From Betaproteobacteria bacterium (lineage in GTDB: Bacteria; Pseudomonadota; Gammaproteobacteria; Burkholderiales; Rhodocyclaceae), in NCBI GenBank assembly GCA_028065725.1, contig JAPTVL010000268.1, forward strand, positions 124,001 through 188,000: a DNA stretch of 64,000 nt, read 5' to 3'. Shown here piece after piece: positions 8,739 to 21,628 of the stretch. A model generated the notes under the pieces. That model was not told where the DNA came from. It ran no database searches and saw only the letters and a program-made list of their open reading frames with translations. The position numbers and the translations under genes are program-made. The stretch's first letter is position 1; each line of letters opens with the position of its first letter.

Positions 8739-8946
8739 CAAGCTCTTTTCATTGTCGGACGGGCATCGGCGACTCGAGCCGATGTCTCTGTTGTGCCCGA
8801 TTATGCTGTGGGCCTTGGGTTTGCGCAAGCGATTGAGGCGACAAATGTCGAGAGTGGAAATCTTCGCCAGCAGGAGCTTCATGCTGCCTTGAATTACATC
8901 TGCTGCGTTACACTGAAACCGGAACGCCCACACACGGAGAGCAGCC

Positions 8947-9267
8947 ATGATCCGCCCTGCCGCCATAGCCCTGTTCGGCGCTGCCGCAATCGCCATGGTC
9001 GGTGCGGGCACGGGCCATGCCCAGCCCGTGATACCCGGTTCCACCGCCTTCTGCCTGTACGAAGTGCCGCTGGACGAAACCGGCAAGCGGCGCTGGATCA
9101 ACCTCGGCATCGTGCAGTACATCGATGCGACGCGCAGCGAAGTGAGAATCTCCTACGGCGGCGGCGCCTTCGGCGCCGGCCATGACGCGAAGATTCCGGT
9201 CAATAGCATGGAAGAAGCGCTCGGCATTCTCGAAAAGCTGCGCCGCGTGGCGACCGCCTGCCGCTGA
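8947..9267 (+). CDS. Small exported protein of unknown function
   Basis: A 106-residue ORF with a clear Sec signal peptide (MIRPAAIALFGAAAIAMVGA to about GHAQ, residue 25). The mature part contains TAFCLYEVPLDETGKRRWINLGIVQYIDA and ends ATACR, with one Cys near each end. ATG 8947 follows CACGGAGAGCAGCC, so a ribosome site is present. I recognise no family. It is transcribed away from livG and its stop lies 13 bases from that of the convergent MFS gene. The two cysteines suggest a periplasmic disulfide-bonded protein. Confidence 0.6.
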   Translation: MIRPAAIALFGAAAIAMVGAGTGHAQPVIPGSTAFCLYEVPLDETGKRRWINLGIVQYIDATRSEVRISYGGGAFGAGHDAKIPVNSMEEALGILEKLRRVATACR

Positions 9268-9280
9268 GACTATAAGGCGC

Positions 9281-10566
9281 TCAGCCGCGTCTTGCCGCTT
9301 CGCGCCCGCGCCGTGCGTCGATGCCGATCAGCAATACCAGTCCGGCGACGAACCAGAGGCCGGTGACCCCCAGCGCCAGGCGATGGTTGCCGCCCGAAAG
9401 CCAGGTGGTCAGGCCGTAGGTCATCGGCCCGGCAATCGCCGCCAGTTTCATCGCCAGCCCCCAGAGGCCGAAGAATTCCGCGCGCCGCGCCGCCGGTGCG
9501 AACAGGCCGACCAGCGCGCGCGATGCCGACTGGCTGGAGCCCAGGCACAGCCCGGCGATGTTGGCTGCCACCCAGAACTGCGCGCGCCCCTCGGAGCCCA
9601 GCGCGATCGCGGTCATCAGCAGCCAGCCGACCAGGGTCAGCGCGATGGTACGCACATGCCCGAGGCGGTCCTGCAGGTAACCGAAGGCGAAGGCGCCGAT
9701 CGCCGCCGTGCCATTCACCACGAAGAACAGCTTGATATTGTCTTCGGCCGTAAAGCCGATCGCCTCCTGGGCATAGATCGCGGCCAGCGCGATCGCGGCG
9801 AACACGCCGGACTGGTAGCACAGCAGGCAGACCATGAAGCGCGCCATGTCCGGAAAGCGGCTCGCCTCGTGCAGCGTGGTCCGCAGCCGCTGTGCCAGCG
9901 CGGACAACTCGGTGGCGGCCCTCGCCGCCGGACTGGCCTGCACGCGCTCGCGCAGCAGCATGAAAGTCGGCGCTGACGCCACGGCGAAGAAGGCGGCGGT
10001 GATCAGCATGGCCGCCGGAACGAAGCTCTCGGCCCCCTCGCCGCGGCCCTTGGCGGCAACGATCCAGGCCAGGCAGAGACCGAGGCAGGCCATGCCGCCC
10101 AGATAACCCCAGCTCCAGCCCCAGCCGGACACCTTGCCCAGATCATCATCGCCGGCGAGTTCCGGCAGAAACGCGGCGATGATGTTTTCGCCGCTGCCGA
10201 AGAAGAAGCTGGCAATCGCCACCAGGCCCATGGCCAGCAGCACGTCGCCGGGTCCGACCCAGAACAACGCGGCGGTGGCTGCCACGCAGCCAACGGTGGT
10301 CAACGCCAGCAGCTTCTTCTTTGCCCCGTGGCGGTCGGCATAGGCGCCGACGCTGGCCGCCGTGAGCATGATGGCGATGCTGGCGATGGCCTGCGTCGTG
10401 GTCCACGCCAGCGTCGCCCAGGTCGCGCCGCCCGCCACCACGGCAACGAAGTAGGCATTGAAGATCGCCGTCACCACCGTCGTGGTGTAGGCCGAGTTGG
10501 CGAAGTCGTACATGGCCCAGGCCCAGACCTCGCGCGGCTTGACGCCGTCGGCCAAGGCACTTCGAC

Positions 10567-10570
<4 letters not shown>
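9281..10570 (-). CDS. MFS transporter, UMF1 / Atg22-like family
   Basis: A 429-residue protein with about twelve hydrophobic segments. REVWAWAMYDFANSAYTTTVVTAIFNAYF is the diagnostic start of the UMF1 (Atg22-like) branch of the major facilitator superfamily (seen here in consecutive pieces). The start is GTG at 10570, overlapping the upstream TGA as GTGA with GGAG before it, so translation is coupled to the ligase-acyltransferase gene. The coupling recalls LplT with Aas in E. coli, where the MFS protein moves lysophospholipid inward. A similar lipid role here is inference. Confidence 0.85.
9961..9985 (-). repeat. Dispersed 25-bp repeat, copy 11 (reverse orientation)
   Basis: Read on the minus strand: GCCGT-GG-CGTCAGCGCCGACTTTCA, one mismatch in the core. 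It lies inside the MFS gene and is translated in the frame AVASAPTF. Confidence 0.6.
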
Positions 10571-13380
<2,810 letters not shown>

Positions 13381-13627
13381 GGCCTCAATTCCCAAGCGTC
13401 GGTATGTCGCGATGAATATGCCAACAAGCTGATGTAGAACGAAAACAAGTGCAAGGCATCAGAGGCATCGCTGAGAAGTGATGATCGGCTGCCTTGTACC
13501 CGGTGCGGACCTGGTAAATCCAGGCTATCGGACGCTCAGGAGCGTTTGACATGAGCAACGCGATCCAGTCTGCCGAGGTTCACCCACTCGATGGAAGGAA
13601 TCTAGCATCATTTTTTGCAGAGCCCGT
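13381..13627. other. Low-GC intergenic stretch, start of an atypical islet
   Basis: About 250 bases near 50% G+C, against roughly 66% around it. No convincing gene is seen. A short hairpin CCTGG-TAAAT-CCAGG lies at 13510-13524. An ORF opening at 13551 behind CAGGAG runs antisense through the next gene and is not supported. Together with the next gene this looks like inserted DNA without recognisable ends. Confidence 0.5.
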
Positions 13628-14119
13628 TCATGTTGCCAGTGGCCGTTTCGCAAGAGCCTCTGCCAGAAAACCCGTGAGTCGGGCGTCATTGAGAGTGTTT
13701 GTGAGAACGCTAATCTTCTGTCCAAGGGTCTTAAGTTCTTCGACCGTTGGGAGCGGTTGCCAACTATGGTCAACCCCTCGCCGGAATGGCTCTCCGTCAA
13801 GTTCTTTGCCCCAAACACTATGGATGTGATCGTTTCTTCTCTCGGTGGCGCGCTTGCATTGTTCGAGGATAGCTTGCAGCTTAAGTAGTGCCGGGCCTTC
13901 CCCGAGACGTTGTCGAGCTAGCACCTTGATGCGTTCCCGAAGCCGTGCAGCTCCGTCATATACCGTTGCATCCAGCGCCTCGGAAACATCAAGCCCTGCC
14001 AACGTCTTTATGGTCATTCGCAAGATGTGGGTCAGGTGTTCATGGCGCAAGCTCAATTCTCCGTAGGCTGCAAGAAGTTCCTTATCCTCGGGTACGTGAA
14101 ACATCATCATTTTTGTCAC
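13628..14119 (-). CDS. Hypothetical protein in a low-GC islet
   Basis: A 163-residue, probably helical, soluble protein starting MTKMMMFHVPEDKELLAAYG. It contains ILEQCKRATERRNDHIHSVWG and no signal peptide or membrane segment. I recognise no named family. The start is GTG 14119, since GGAG lies five bases upstream; ATG 14110 is possible. Base composition is clearly lower in G+C than neighbours (stretches of 45-55%), and codon use is less biased, which suggests transfer. The His/Arg-rich RRNDHIHS segment recalls nucleic-acid-associated orphan proteins, but that is not a functional call. Confidence 0.6.
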   Translation of the reverse strand: MTKMMMFHVPEDKELLAAYGELSLRHEHLTHILRMTIKTLAGLDVSEALDATVYDGAARLRERIKVLARQRLGEGPALLKLQAILEQCKRATERRNDHIHSVWGKELDGEPFRRGVDHSWQPLPTVEELKTLGQKISVLTNTLNDARLTGFLAEALAKRPLAT

Positions 14120-14347
14120 GATGGCTCCGTTTGTCTGGCTCGCGCAAACAGTTCGATCTCAATCACGAAACTCGGCTTTGTTATAGGGTCGCAGTTTCGC
14201 ACCCTAATTCCGGCGCATACCGCAAATACGGCTCAGCCTGACAGCGCAGGCGGCTAGACCTCTCGGAGTGTTCGCCGCCTCCCCAAGCCTGGGTGAACAA
14301 TTCCCTCCGATGCGTCACCCCACCGCCGTCCCGCCAGCGCCGACTCT
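14120..14347. other. Intergenic right flank of the low-GC islet
   Basis: Low-GC sequence continues to about 14250. Two hairpin-forming repeats are visible: TAGGGT-N11-ACCCTA at about 14187 to 14209, and AGGCGGC-N19-GCCGCCT at 14248-14280. No T-run follows either, so neither is a clear terminator. No integrase site or insertion-sequence end was recognised. Confidence 0.4.
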
Positions 14348-14349
14348 TC
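14325..14349 (+). repeat. Dispersed 25-bp repeat, copy 2
   Basis: Reads GCCGT-CC-CGCCAGCGCCGACTCTTC, one mismatch at the last base. As in copy 1, it runs straight into the stop codon of a minus-strand gene (TCA at 14348-14350 of the hydratase). Confidence 0.85.
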
Positions 14350-15157
14350 AGCGATCCTTCCATTCCGGCTTGCGCTTCTGCATGAAGGCATCGATGCCTT
14401 CCGCGGCGTCCTCGGCCATCATGTTGCAGGCCATGGTTTCCGAGGCCAGCTGGTAGGCGCCGTCGAGGCCCATTTCGAGCTGCTTGTAGAACATCTGCTT
14501 GCCCATGCCGATGGCCACCGCCGACTTGGCGCAGATCGTATCGGTCAGCTTCTTCACTTCGGCATCGAGCTGTTCGGGCGGCACCACGCGGTTGATCAGG
14601 CCGCGCCGCTGGGCTTCGGCGGCGTCGATGAAGTCCCCGGTCAGCAGCATTTCCATGGCCTGCTTGCGGCCCATGGCGCGCCCCAGCGCGACCGAGGGCG
14701 TGGCGCAGAACAGGCCGACGTTGATGCCGGACACGGCGAACCTGGCGCCCTCGACGGCGACCGCCAGGTCGCACATGGCGACCAGCTGGCAGCCGGCTGC
14801 GGTGGCGATGCCGTGGATGCGCGCGATCACCGGCTGCGGCATTTCGACGATGTTCGTCATCACCTTGCCGCATTGCCGGAACAGCTTCTGCATGTAGGCC
14901 TTGCTGTGGTTGGCGCGCATCTGCTTGAGATCGTGGCCGGAGCAGAAGGCCTTGCCGGCGCCGGCAATCACCACGACGCGCACCGACTTGTCCGCGGCGA
15001 TGGCGTTGAGTGCGGCCTGCAGTTCGGCCAGCAGTTCCTCGGACAGCGAGTTGAACTGTGCCGGCCGGTTCAGCGTCAGGGTGGCGACGCCTGCGTCGTC
15101 GCTGCGCAGCAGAATGGGCAAGGTGGTTTCCGACGGGATGCTTCCGGGTGCATTCAT
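14348..15157 (-). CDS. Enoyl-CoA hydratase/isomerase family protein, ECHDC3-like
   Basis: A 269-residue crotonase-fold protein. Oxyanion-hole elements are seen in FCSGHDLKQM and HGIATAAGCQLVAMCDLAVA. The region that carries the first catalytic Glu in true hydratases reads FAVSGINVGLFCATPSVALGR, so a Gly stands at that place. The same NVGLFCxTP pattern is typical of the ECHDC3 branch. The reaction is therefore uncertain and need not be 2-enoyl-CoA hydration. It lies 34 bases behind the penicillin acylase-family gene, probably in one operon with it and the acyl-CoA synthetase. Confidence 0.85.
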   Translation of the reverse strand: MNAPGSIPSETTLPILLRSDDAGVATLTLNRPAQFNSLSEELLAELQAALNAIAADKSVRVVVIAGAGKAFCSGHDLKQMRANHSKAYMQKLFRQCGKVMTNIVEMPQPVIARIHGIATAAGCQLVAMCDLAVAVEGARFAVSGINVGLFCATPSVALGRAMGRKQAMEMLLTGDFIDAAEAQRRGLINRVVPPEQLDAEVKKLTDTICAKSAVAIGMGKQMFYKQLEMGLDGAYQLASETMACNMMAEDAAEGIDAFMQKRKPEWKDR

Positions 15158-15191
15158 GGTGCGGCCTCCTGGGTGTTCTTCTGTAAAGGAA

Positions 15192-17606
15192 TCATTTTGC
15201 CGCAGAGCGGCCCTGCAGCACCAGCTTGCGTTCGCCGCCGGCCCACAGCGGCAGGTCGCGCACCACCTGCCAGGGTTCGACGAAGCGGCGGAAGTCGGGC
15301 GACAGCACCAGGCCGGACTGGCCGCTCGAATGCATGATGCCGGAGTTGGCCGGATTGCCGAGGTCGTAGATGGCGCGCAGGCTCGCGGCGTGTTCGTTGA
15401 GATAGGGCTCGTCGCCCTTCAGATGGTAGCGGCCGACATTTATCGTGTAGTTGTCGCCGCCGGTCGCCACGCGCAGCTCGAACCAGGGCGCGAGCTGCGG
15501 AACTTTCGAAAACGGCCGGTGTTCGGCGCGCGCCAGATGTACCGCGCCCCAGTGCCAGCGCGCCATGTCCGGACCAAGGCGCTGCTGCAGTTCGTCGAGG
15601 GCGCGGTCGAGCGATCGATTGACCAGCGCGGCACAGGTCTCCGCGACCGGCGTCGCCTTGTCGTCGCACCACCAGGCATCGTCGCGCTGCAGCACGCCTT
15701 CGAGTCCGGCGCGGAAATCGCTGCGCCCGACCTGGCGCAGATATATTTCGTCGCCGCCCGTTTCGTCGGCGAACACGGCGCGCGTCAGCTCGCGCGCCCA
15801 GGCCGCGAAAATCGTCGGTGCGACGTCGATGGCGCGCATTTCGCCGCCGAAGCTTGCCAGGCGCTGCATGGCGGCCGCTCCCAGCGCATGCGTCGGCTGC
15901 GCCTTTTTCAGCCAGGGCAGCAGGCGCTGCGCCGCCGACGAGAAAACATCGGCCTGAATGCGGCGCAGGCTGTCCTTGTCGTGCTTCGGCTGCGCGCCGA
16001 GCAAGGTCTCGATGCGCTGCTGGCGGTAGGGCAAGGCCCATTCGCTGGTGATGTAGTGCGGATAGTCGGTGCTGGTGATACGGTGATTGGCGGTGGCGAT
16101 CCAGCCGCGCGGCGGGTCGATCTCGCGCGGCGTGCGGCCCGGATCGAGGAAGCCACTCCAGTCGTAGCGCGCTTCCCAGCCCGGGGCCGGCGCCAGGCCG
16201 TGCAGATCGTTGGCGGCGTGGCGCACGGGCACCCGCCCGGCGGCGATGAAGCCGATGCTGCCGGCGGTATCCGCCACCACCATGTTCTGCATCGGCGCGA
16301 CGTACTTTTCCGCCGCCTTGATGAACTCGGCCACCGAGCCGACAGCGCTGATCGCCAGCCCCGCGTCGATGCTGGCGGCATCGGCATCGAGCGCCGTCCA
16401 GCGCAGCGCCAGGGCGTAGGCCGGGCCGTCGGATGTTCTGCTCAGGCCGGCGACCACGGCGGTGCCGGCATCCGAAATTACCGGACCGTGCCGCGTCGCG
16501 CGCACTTGCAGGCTCACGTCGGCCTGACCCTTGACGCGGATGGTCTCGCTGAAACTCTCGAACGCGGCCCAGCCGGTCGGCGTACGGTAGCGCGCGGGAT
16601 CGTCGCCCTTGAACTGTTCCAGGTACACGTCCTGCACGTCCGGATTGGTGTTGGTCAGGCCCCAGGCGATGCGTTCGTTCTGGCCCATCACCAAGAACGG
16701 CAGGCCCGGCATCGAGGCGCCGGCCGCCTTGAGCCCGGGATACTCGAGGCGCGCGAAATACCACAGCGCCGGCGCCGTCAGCTTCAGGTGCGGATCGTTG
16801 GCCAGCAGCGGCTTGCCCGATGCGGTGCGCGACCCGGCCAGCACCCAGTTGTTCGAACCGACGCCTTCGACGCCGGATTCCGGCGCGTCGAGCAGCGCGC
16901 GTTGGCCGAGCTCGCCACTGATTTTCAGCGCGCGATACAGCGCCGCGTAATCGCGCGCCGGCAAGGGCTTTTCGCCGGGATACGGCGGCAGCAGCTGGTC
17001 GATGCGCGCCACCGGCAGGCTCAGCGCCAGGCGCATGCGCAGCAGCTCGTTGCTCCAGTTGCCGCCCAGATCCCAGGCCATCATGATGCTCCAGGCCAGG
17101 GTATCTTCCGGCGTCCACGGTTCCGGCTGCAGGCCGAGAATCAGAAACTCGGGCGGCCGCGCCCGCAGGTGGCCGGCAAGGAAGGCGTTGATGCCGGCGG
17201 TATAGGCCAGCACCGCGCCGCGCGCGTCGGCGCCCAGTGCGGCCCACTGCGCCGCGGCCGCACGGCGCACGCCGAGTGCTCGGAGGAACTTGTCGTTGTC
17301 CAGCGCGCCCGGGCCGAAGGCTTCCGCCAATCGACCGGACCCGATGCGTTTATGGGTTTCCAGTTGCCACAGGCGATCCTGCGCATGGACGAAGCCGAGC
17401 CCGAACAGCACGGCGTCGCGGCTGGCGCCGCGCAGCGTCGGAATGCCGTTGGCGTCGCGCTCGATGCTGACTTCACCGGTCAGCCCGGCGACCTCCAGCC
17501 GCCCCTCGCTGACCGGAGCCACGCGCTGCCACCAGATCACGGCGACCGCCACAGCCACGACGAACAACGCCAGCAGCAAGGCGCCGAAGCGCGGCAGCCA
17601 GATCAT
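15192..17606 (-). CDS. Penicillin acylase-family N-terminal nucleophile amidase
   Basis: An 804-residue precursor. A membrane/signal segment covers residues 8-25. The alpha-chain part shows VSIERDANGIPTLRG and GFVHAQDRLWQLE. The self-cleavage site is GVGSNNWVLAG, making Ser251 the new N-terminal nucleophile of the beta chain. Members hydrolyse penicillins, acyl-homoserine lactones, echinocandins or other N-acyl amides in the periplasm. It is 13 bases downstream of an acyl-CoA synthetase and 34 bases upstream of a crotonase-family gene. Release of a carboxylic acid followed by CoA activation is a plausible role, but the amide substrate is unknown. Confidence 0.9.
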   Translation of the reverse strand: MIWLPRFGALLLALFVVAVAVAVIWWQRVAPVSEGRLEVAGLTGEVSIERDANGIPTLRGASRDAVLFGLGFVHAQDRLWQLETHKRIGSGRLAEAFGPGALDNDKFLRALGVRRAAAAQWAALGADARGAVLAYTAGINAFLAGHLRARPPEFLILGLQPEPWTPEDTLAWSIMMAWDLGGNWSNELLRMRLALSLPVARIDQLLPPYPGEKPLPARDYAALYRALKISGELGQRALLDAPESGVEGVGSNNWVLAGSRTASGKPLLANDPHLKLTAPALWYFARLEYPGLKAAGASMPGLPFLVMGQNERIAWGLTNTNPDVQDVYLEQFKGDDPARYRTPTGWAAFESFSETIRVKGQADVSLQVRATRHGPVISDAGTAVVAGLSRTSDGPAYALALRWTALDADAASIDAGLAISAVGSVAEFIKAAEKYVAPMQNMVVADTAGSIGFIAAGRVPVRHAANDLHGLAPAPGWEARYDWSGFLDPGRTPREIDPPRGWIATANHRITSTDYPHYITSEWALPYRQQRIETLLGAQPKHDKDSLRRIQADVFSSAAQRLLPWLKKAQPTHALGAAAMQRLASFGGEMRAIDVAPTIFAAWARELTRAVFADETGGDEIYLRQVGRSDFRAGLEGVLQRDDAWWCDDKATPVAETCAALVNRSLDRALDELQQRLGPDMARWHWGAVHLARAEHRPFSKVPQLAPWFELRVATGGDNYTINVGRYHLKGDEPYLNEHAASLRAIYDLGNPANSGIMHSSGQSGLVLSPDFRRFVEPWQVVRDLPLWAGGERKLVLQGRSAAK

Positions 17607-17619
17607 CGGCGGCCTGCCG

Positions 17620-19249
<1,630 letters not shown>

Positions 19250-19257
<8 letters not shown>

Positions 19258-19876
19258 CGGCATTACCTTTCTGGGTTTTACAGCGTTCAACGATAGCAGG
19301 CTTTTCGCGCGCGACGTCGGCCAGCCAGGCGGCCAGCTCGGCGGCCAGGGCCTGCGCCACGTCGCGTGTGGCGGCGGCACCGCCGCGCGCATCCGGCGTC
19401 GGCGCCGGCTTCTGGATATGGAAGGTACGGCGCGCAAGTATTTCGGCACCGCGCCGCGGCATCAATTGTGCGCGCACGTCGAGCACGGCGAAGCTCTGCT
19501 GCGGATCGTCGAAGCGCTGCTCCAGCTCGTCTACCACCAGTTGCAAACGGCAGCCGCCAGCAGCGGGTTCCGCTGGGGCAAACATCAGGCGGCGCTTGAG
19601 CAGGGCCGCCAGCAGTTCGGCCGGCGGCGCGGCCCAGCGGCTCTCGCCATAGCTGCGCCGCTGCAGGGGCTCGGCATAGGCGAGGCGGAAATGCATGGCC
19701 GGGCCGGCCAGCCACGATGCGGCCTGGATATTCACCGCGGCCAGCGGCAGGCGCGCAACCGCGGCACTGCCGTCGAGGCCGCCAAAGTCATAGCGCACCG
19801 GATCGGCCGTCCGCACATTGCCGCCGCATGCCGCCAGCAGCAGCACCGCGATCGTCGCCAGCAGCCTTCTCATCAT
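19250..19876 (-). CDS. ABC-type transport auxiliary lipoprotein (PqiC/YmbA-like)
   Basis: A 208-residue lipoprotein. The lipobox is LLLAACGG at about residues 15-22, giving acylated Cys near 20. The central part is an ABC-type transport auxiliary domain (DUF330 type) as found at the end of Mce/Mla operons. In the PqiABC system the matching lipoprotein docks the Mce needle at the outer membrane. ATG 19876 overlaps the mlaD stop; GGAGGAGG precedes it. Its stop overlaps the acyl-CoA synthetase start. Confidence 0.82.
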
Positions 19877-20820
19877 TGCCCTCCTCCGGTTTTCGTCGGT
19901 ACCGCAAAGCCGGCCTCGCCGGGGCCGGGCCTGGCCCCGCCGCGGCCGAACAGCAGCATTTGCGGATCGCTTTCCAGGCTATCCAGCACCCGCGACAGCT
20001 GGCGCGAATTGGTCGCCAGCTCCTGCATCAGCTGGTTGGCGCGCGGCAGGGTGCTGCCGCTCAGTTCCTCGCCGGCGCTGCCGGCGATCTGCTCGAAACG
20101 GCGCGACAGAATGCCCATGGTCTTGACCAGTTCGCGCATCTCGGCGGCGAGCGGAGCGCTCTCGCCCGCGGTCTTTTCGACATGGGCGAGGATCTGCCGC
20201 AAGCTGCGCAGGTTTTGCTCCGACAGCGCCTCGCGCGCCGCGGCCAGGATCACCGGCATTTCGCGCAAGCCGTCCGACGCGGTGGCCAGATTGTCCAGCG
20301 TGCGCGAGAGGTTCTGCACATTCTTCTCGTCCAGCAGCTTGCCCAGGCGGATCGAGACCGCACTGATCTGGCCGACGATGTCGTTGGCCCGTTCGCCCAG
20401 CGTGTCGAACAGGGTCGGCCGCAAGGGAATCCGCGGCGGATCGCCCGCCTTCATGGGCAACGGTTCCGGCGACGATCCGTCATCCTCGATCTGCACATAG
20501 GCCAGCCCGGTCACCCCCTGGTATCCCAGTTGGGCGATCGTGCCGCGGGTCAGCCTGAAGCGGCTGTCGAGCGTGATCCGCACCAGGAGCAGGCGCGGAT
20601 CGGATTGATCCTGGTCGATGGCGGCCACCTTGCCGGCGCGAATGCCGCGATAGCGTACCTGTGCCTCCAGGTTGAGCCCAGTCACGTTGCGCCGTGTTTC
20701 GAGAATGTAGGTCGCCGTCGATTCGTCGCTCTGCCCCAGCCACCAGATGGCAATCGCCGCGGCAATCCCGAGCAGGAGCGTGAATATGCCGGCGGCCAGT
20801 GCGTGGGATCGGTTTTCCAT
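19873..20820 (-). CDS. mlaD: MlaD-family Mce lipid-transport protein
   Basis: A 315-residue protein. One N-terminal membrane helix (about residues 8-28) is followed by a single MCE domain (YILETRRNVTGLNLEAQVRYRGIRAGKV at about 38-66, read in pieces). The C-terminal half is long, helical and rich in Leu/Glu with regularly spaced repeats, longer than E. coli MlaD (183 residues). Such tails build periplasm-spanning needles or tunnels. It lies between mlaF and the lipoprotein gene. Its cargo is probably phospholipid. Confidence 0.88.
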   Translation of the reverse strand: MENRSHALAAGIFTLLLGIAAAIAIWWLGQSDESTATYILETRRNVTGLNLEAQVRYRGIRAGKVAAIDQDQSDPRLLLVRITLDSRFRLTRGTIAQLGYQGVTGLAYVQIEDDGSSPEPLPMKAGDPPRIPLRPTLFDTLGERANDIVGQISAVSIRLGKLLDEKNVQNLSRTLDNLATASDGLREMPVILAAAREALSEQNLRSLRQILAHVEKTAGESAPLAAEMRELVKTMGILSRRFEQIAGSAGEELSGSTLPRANQLMQELATNSRQLSRVLDSLESDPQMLLFGRGGARPGPGEAGFAVPTKTGGGQ

Positions 20821-20832
20821 GGTCGAGGGCCT

Positions 20833-21624
20833 TTACTGTCGGGTCTGCAGGGGATCATGCCCTGAATTCTGCAGGGCACGCACGCTGCGCTCGGAAAGGA
20901 AAAAGTTGCGGATGAAGGGATGGTCGATGTGCATGATTTCGTCGGCCGTGCCATAGGCCAGGATGCGATGCTCGGCGAGCACGGCGACCCGCGTGGACAA
21001 GGCAGCCAGGGTATCGAGGTCGTGCGTCACCAGCAGCACGGTGAGGCCGAGCTCGTCGCCGAGCATGCGGATCAGGCGCACGAAGCTGTCCGAACGGTCG
21101 GGGTCGAGCCCGGCGGTCGGCTCGTCGAGCAGCAGCAATTCCGGTTCCAGCGCTAGGGCCCGCGCCAGGGCCACGCGCTTGATCATGCCGCCGGAAAGCT
21201 CCGCCGGCATCAGCTTGCCGTGGCGCGGCAGCAGTTCCACCATCGACAGCTTGAGCATCACCAGATCGTGGATCGCACCCTCGTCGTAGCGCTTCAGTTC
21301 GCGCAAAGGAAAGGCGATGTTGTCGAACACGTTGAAGGCCGAAAACAGCGCCCCGTGCTGGAACAGCACGCCGAAGCGCTGCCGCAGTGCGCGCTCGCGC
21401 GCGATGCCGCCGCCGAACAGCGGTTCACCGAAGATCTCGATCGTGCCGCTGGTGGGCGCCAGCAAGCCGACCACCATGCGCAGCAGCGTGGTCTTGCCGC
21501 TGCCGGAGCCACCCACCAGCGACACCAGTTCGCCGCGCTCGATGTCGAGGTTCAGGCCCTGGTGGACCCAGACCTCGCCGAAGCGGATCGACAGATCGCG
21601 GATGCGGATCACCGGCGGCGTCAT
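20833..21624 (-). CDS. mlaF: ABC transporter ATP-binding protein, MlaF type
   Basis: A 263-residue ATPase. Walker A is GGSGSGKT near residues 38-45, the signature LSGGMIKRVALARAL, and Walker B LLLLDEPTAGLDP. MIKRVALARA with DPDRSDSF is typical for MlaF/MkL ATPases. ATG 21624 (MTPPVIRIRDLSIRF) lies four bases after the mlaE stop. It drives lipid movement through MlaE and MlaD. Confidence 0.92.
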   Translation of the reverse strand: MTPPVIRIRDLSIRFGEVWVHQGLNLDIERGELVSLVGGSGSGKTTLLRMVVGLLAPTSGTIEIFGEPLFGGGIARERALRQRFGVLFQHGALFSAFNVFDNIAFPLRELKRYDEGAIHDLVMLKLSMVELLPRHGKLMPAELSGGMIKRVALARALALEPELLLLDEPTAGLDPDRSDSFVRLIRMLGDELGLTVLLVTHDLDTLAALSTRVAVLAEHRILAYGTADEIMHIDHPFIRNFFLSERSVRALQNSGHDPLQTRQ

Positions 21625-21628
21625 GGCT

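Noticed and set aside
8886..8914. Promoter TTGAAT...TACACT before the small exported protein gene
   Set aside because: The boxes are only 14 bases apart, too close for a standard sigma-70 promoter.
13551..13829. A 92-codon ORF behind CAGGAG on the + strand
   Set aside because: Most of it is antisense to the minus-strand orphan gene, and its translation soon becomes Arg/Ser-rich without structure.
14185..14280. Hairpin repeats that might be an integron attC site
   Set aside because: The arms do not carry the RYYYAAC/GTTRRRY core pairs and no integrase gene is present.
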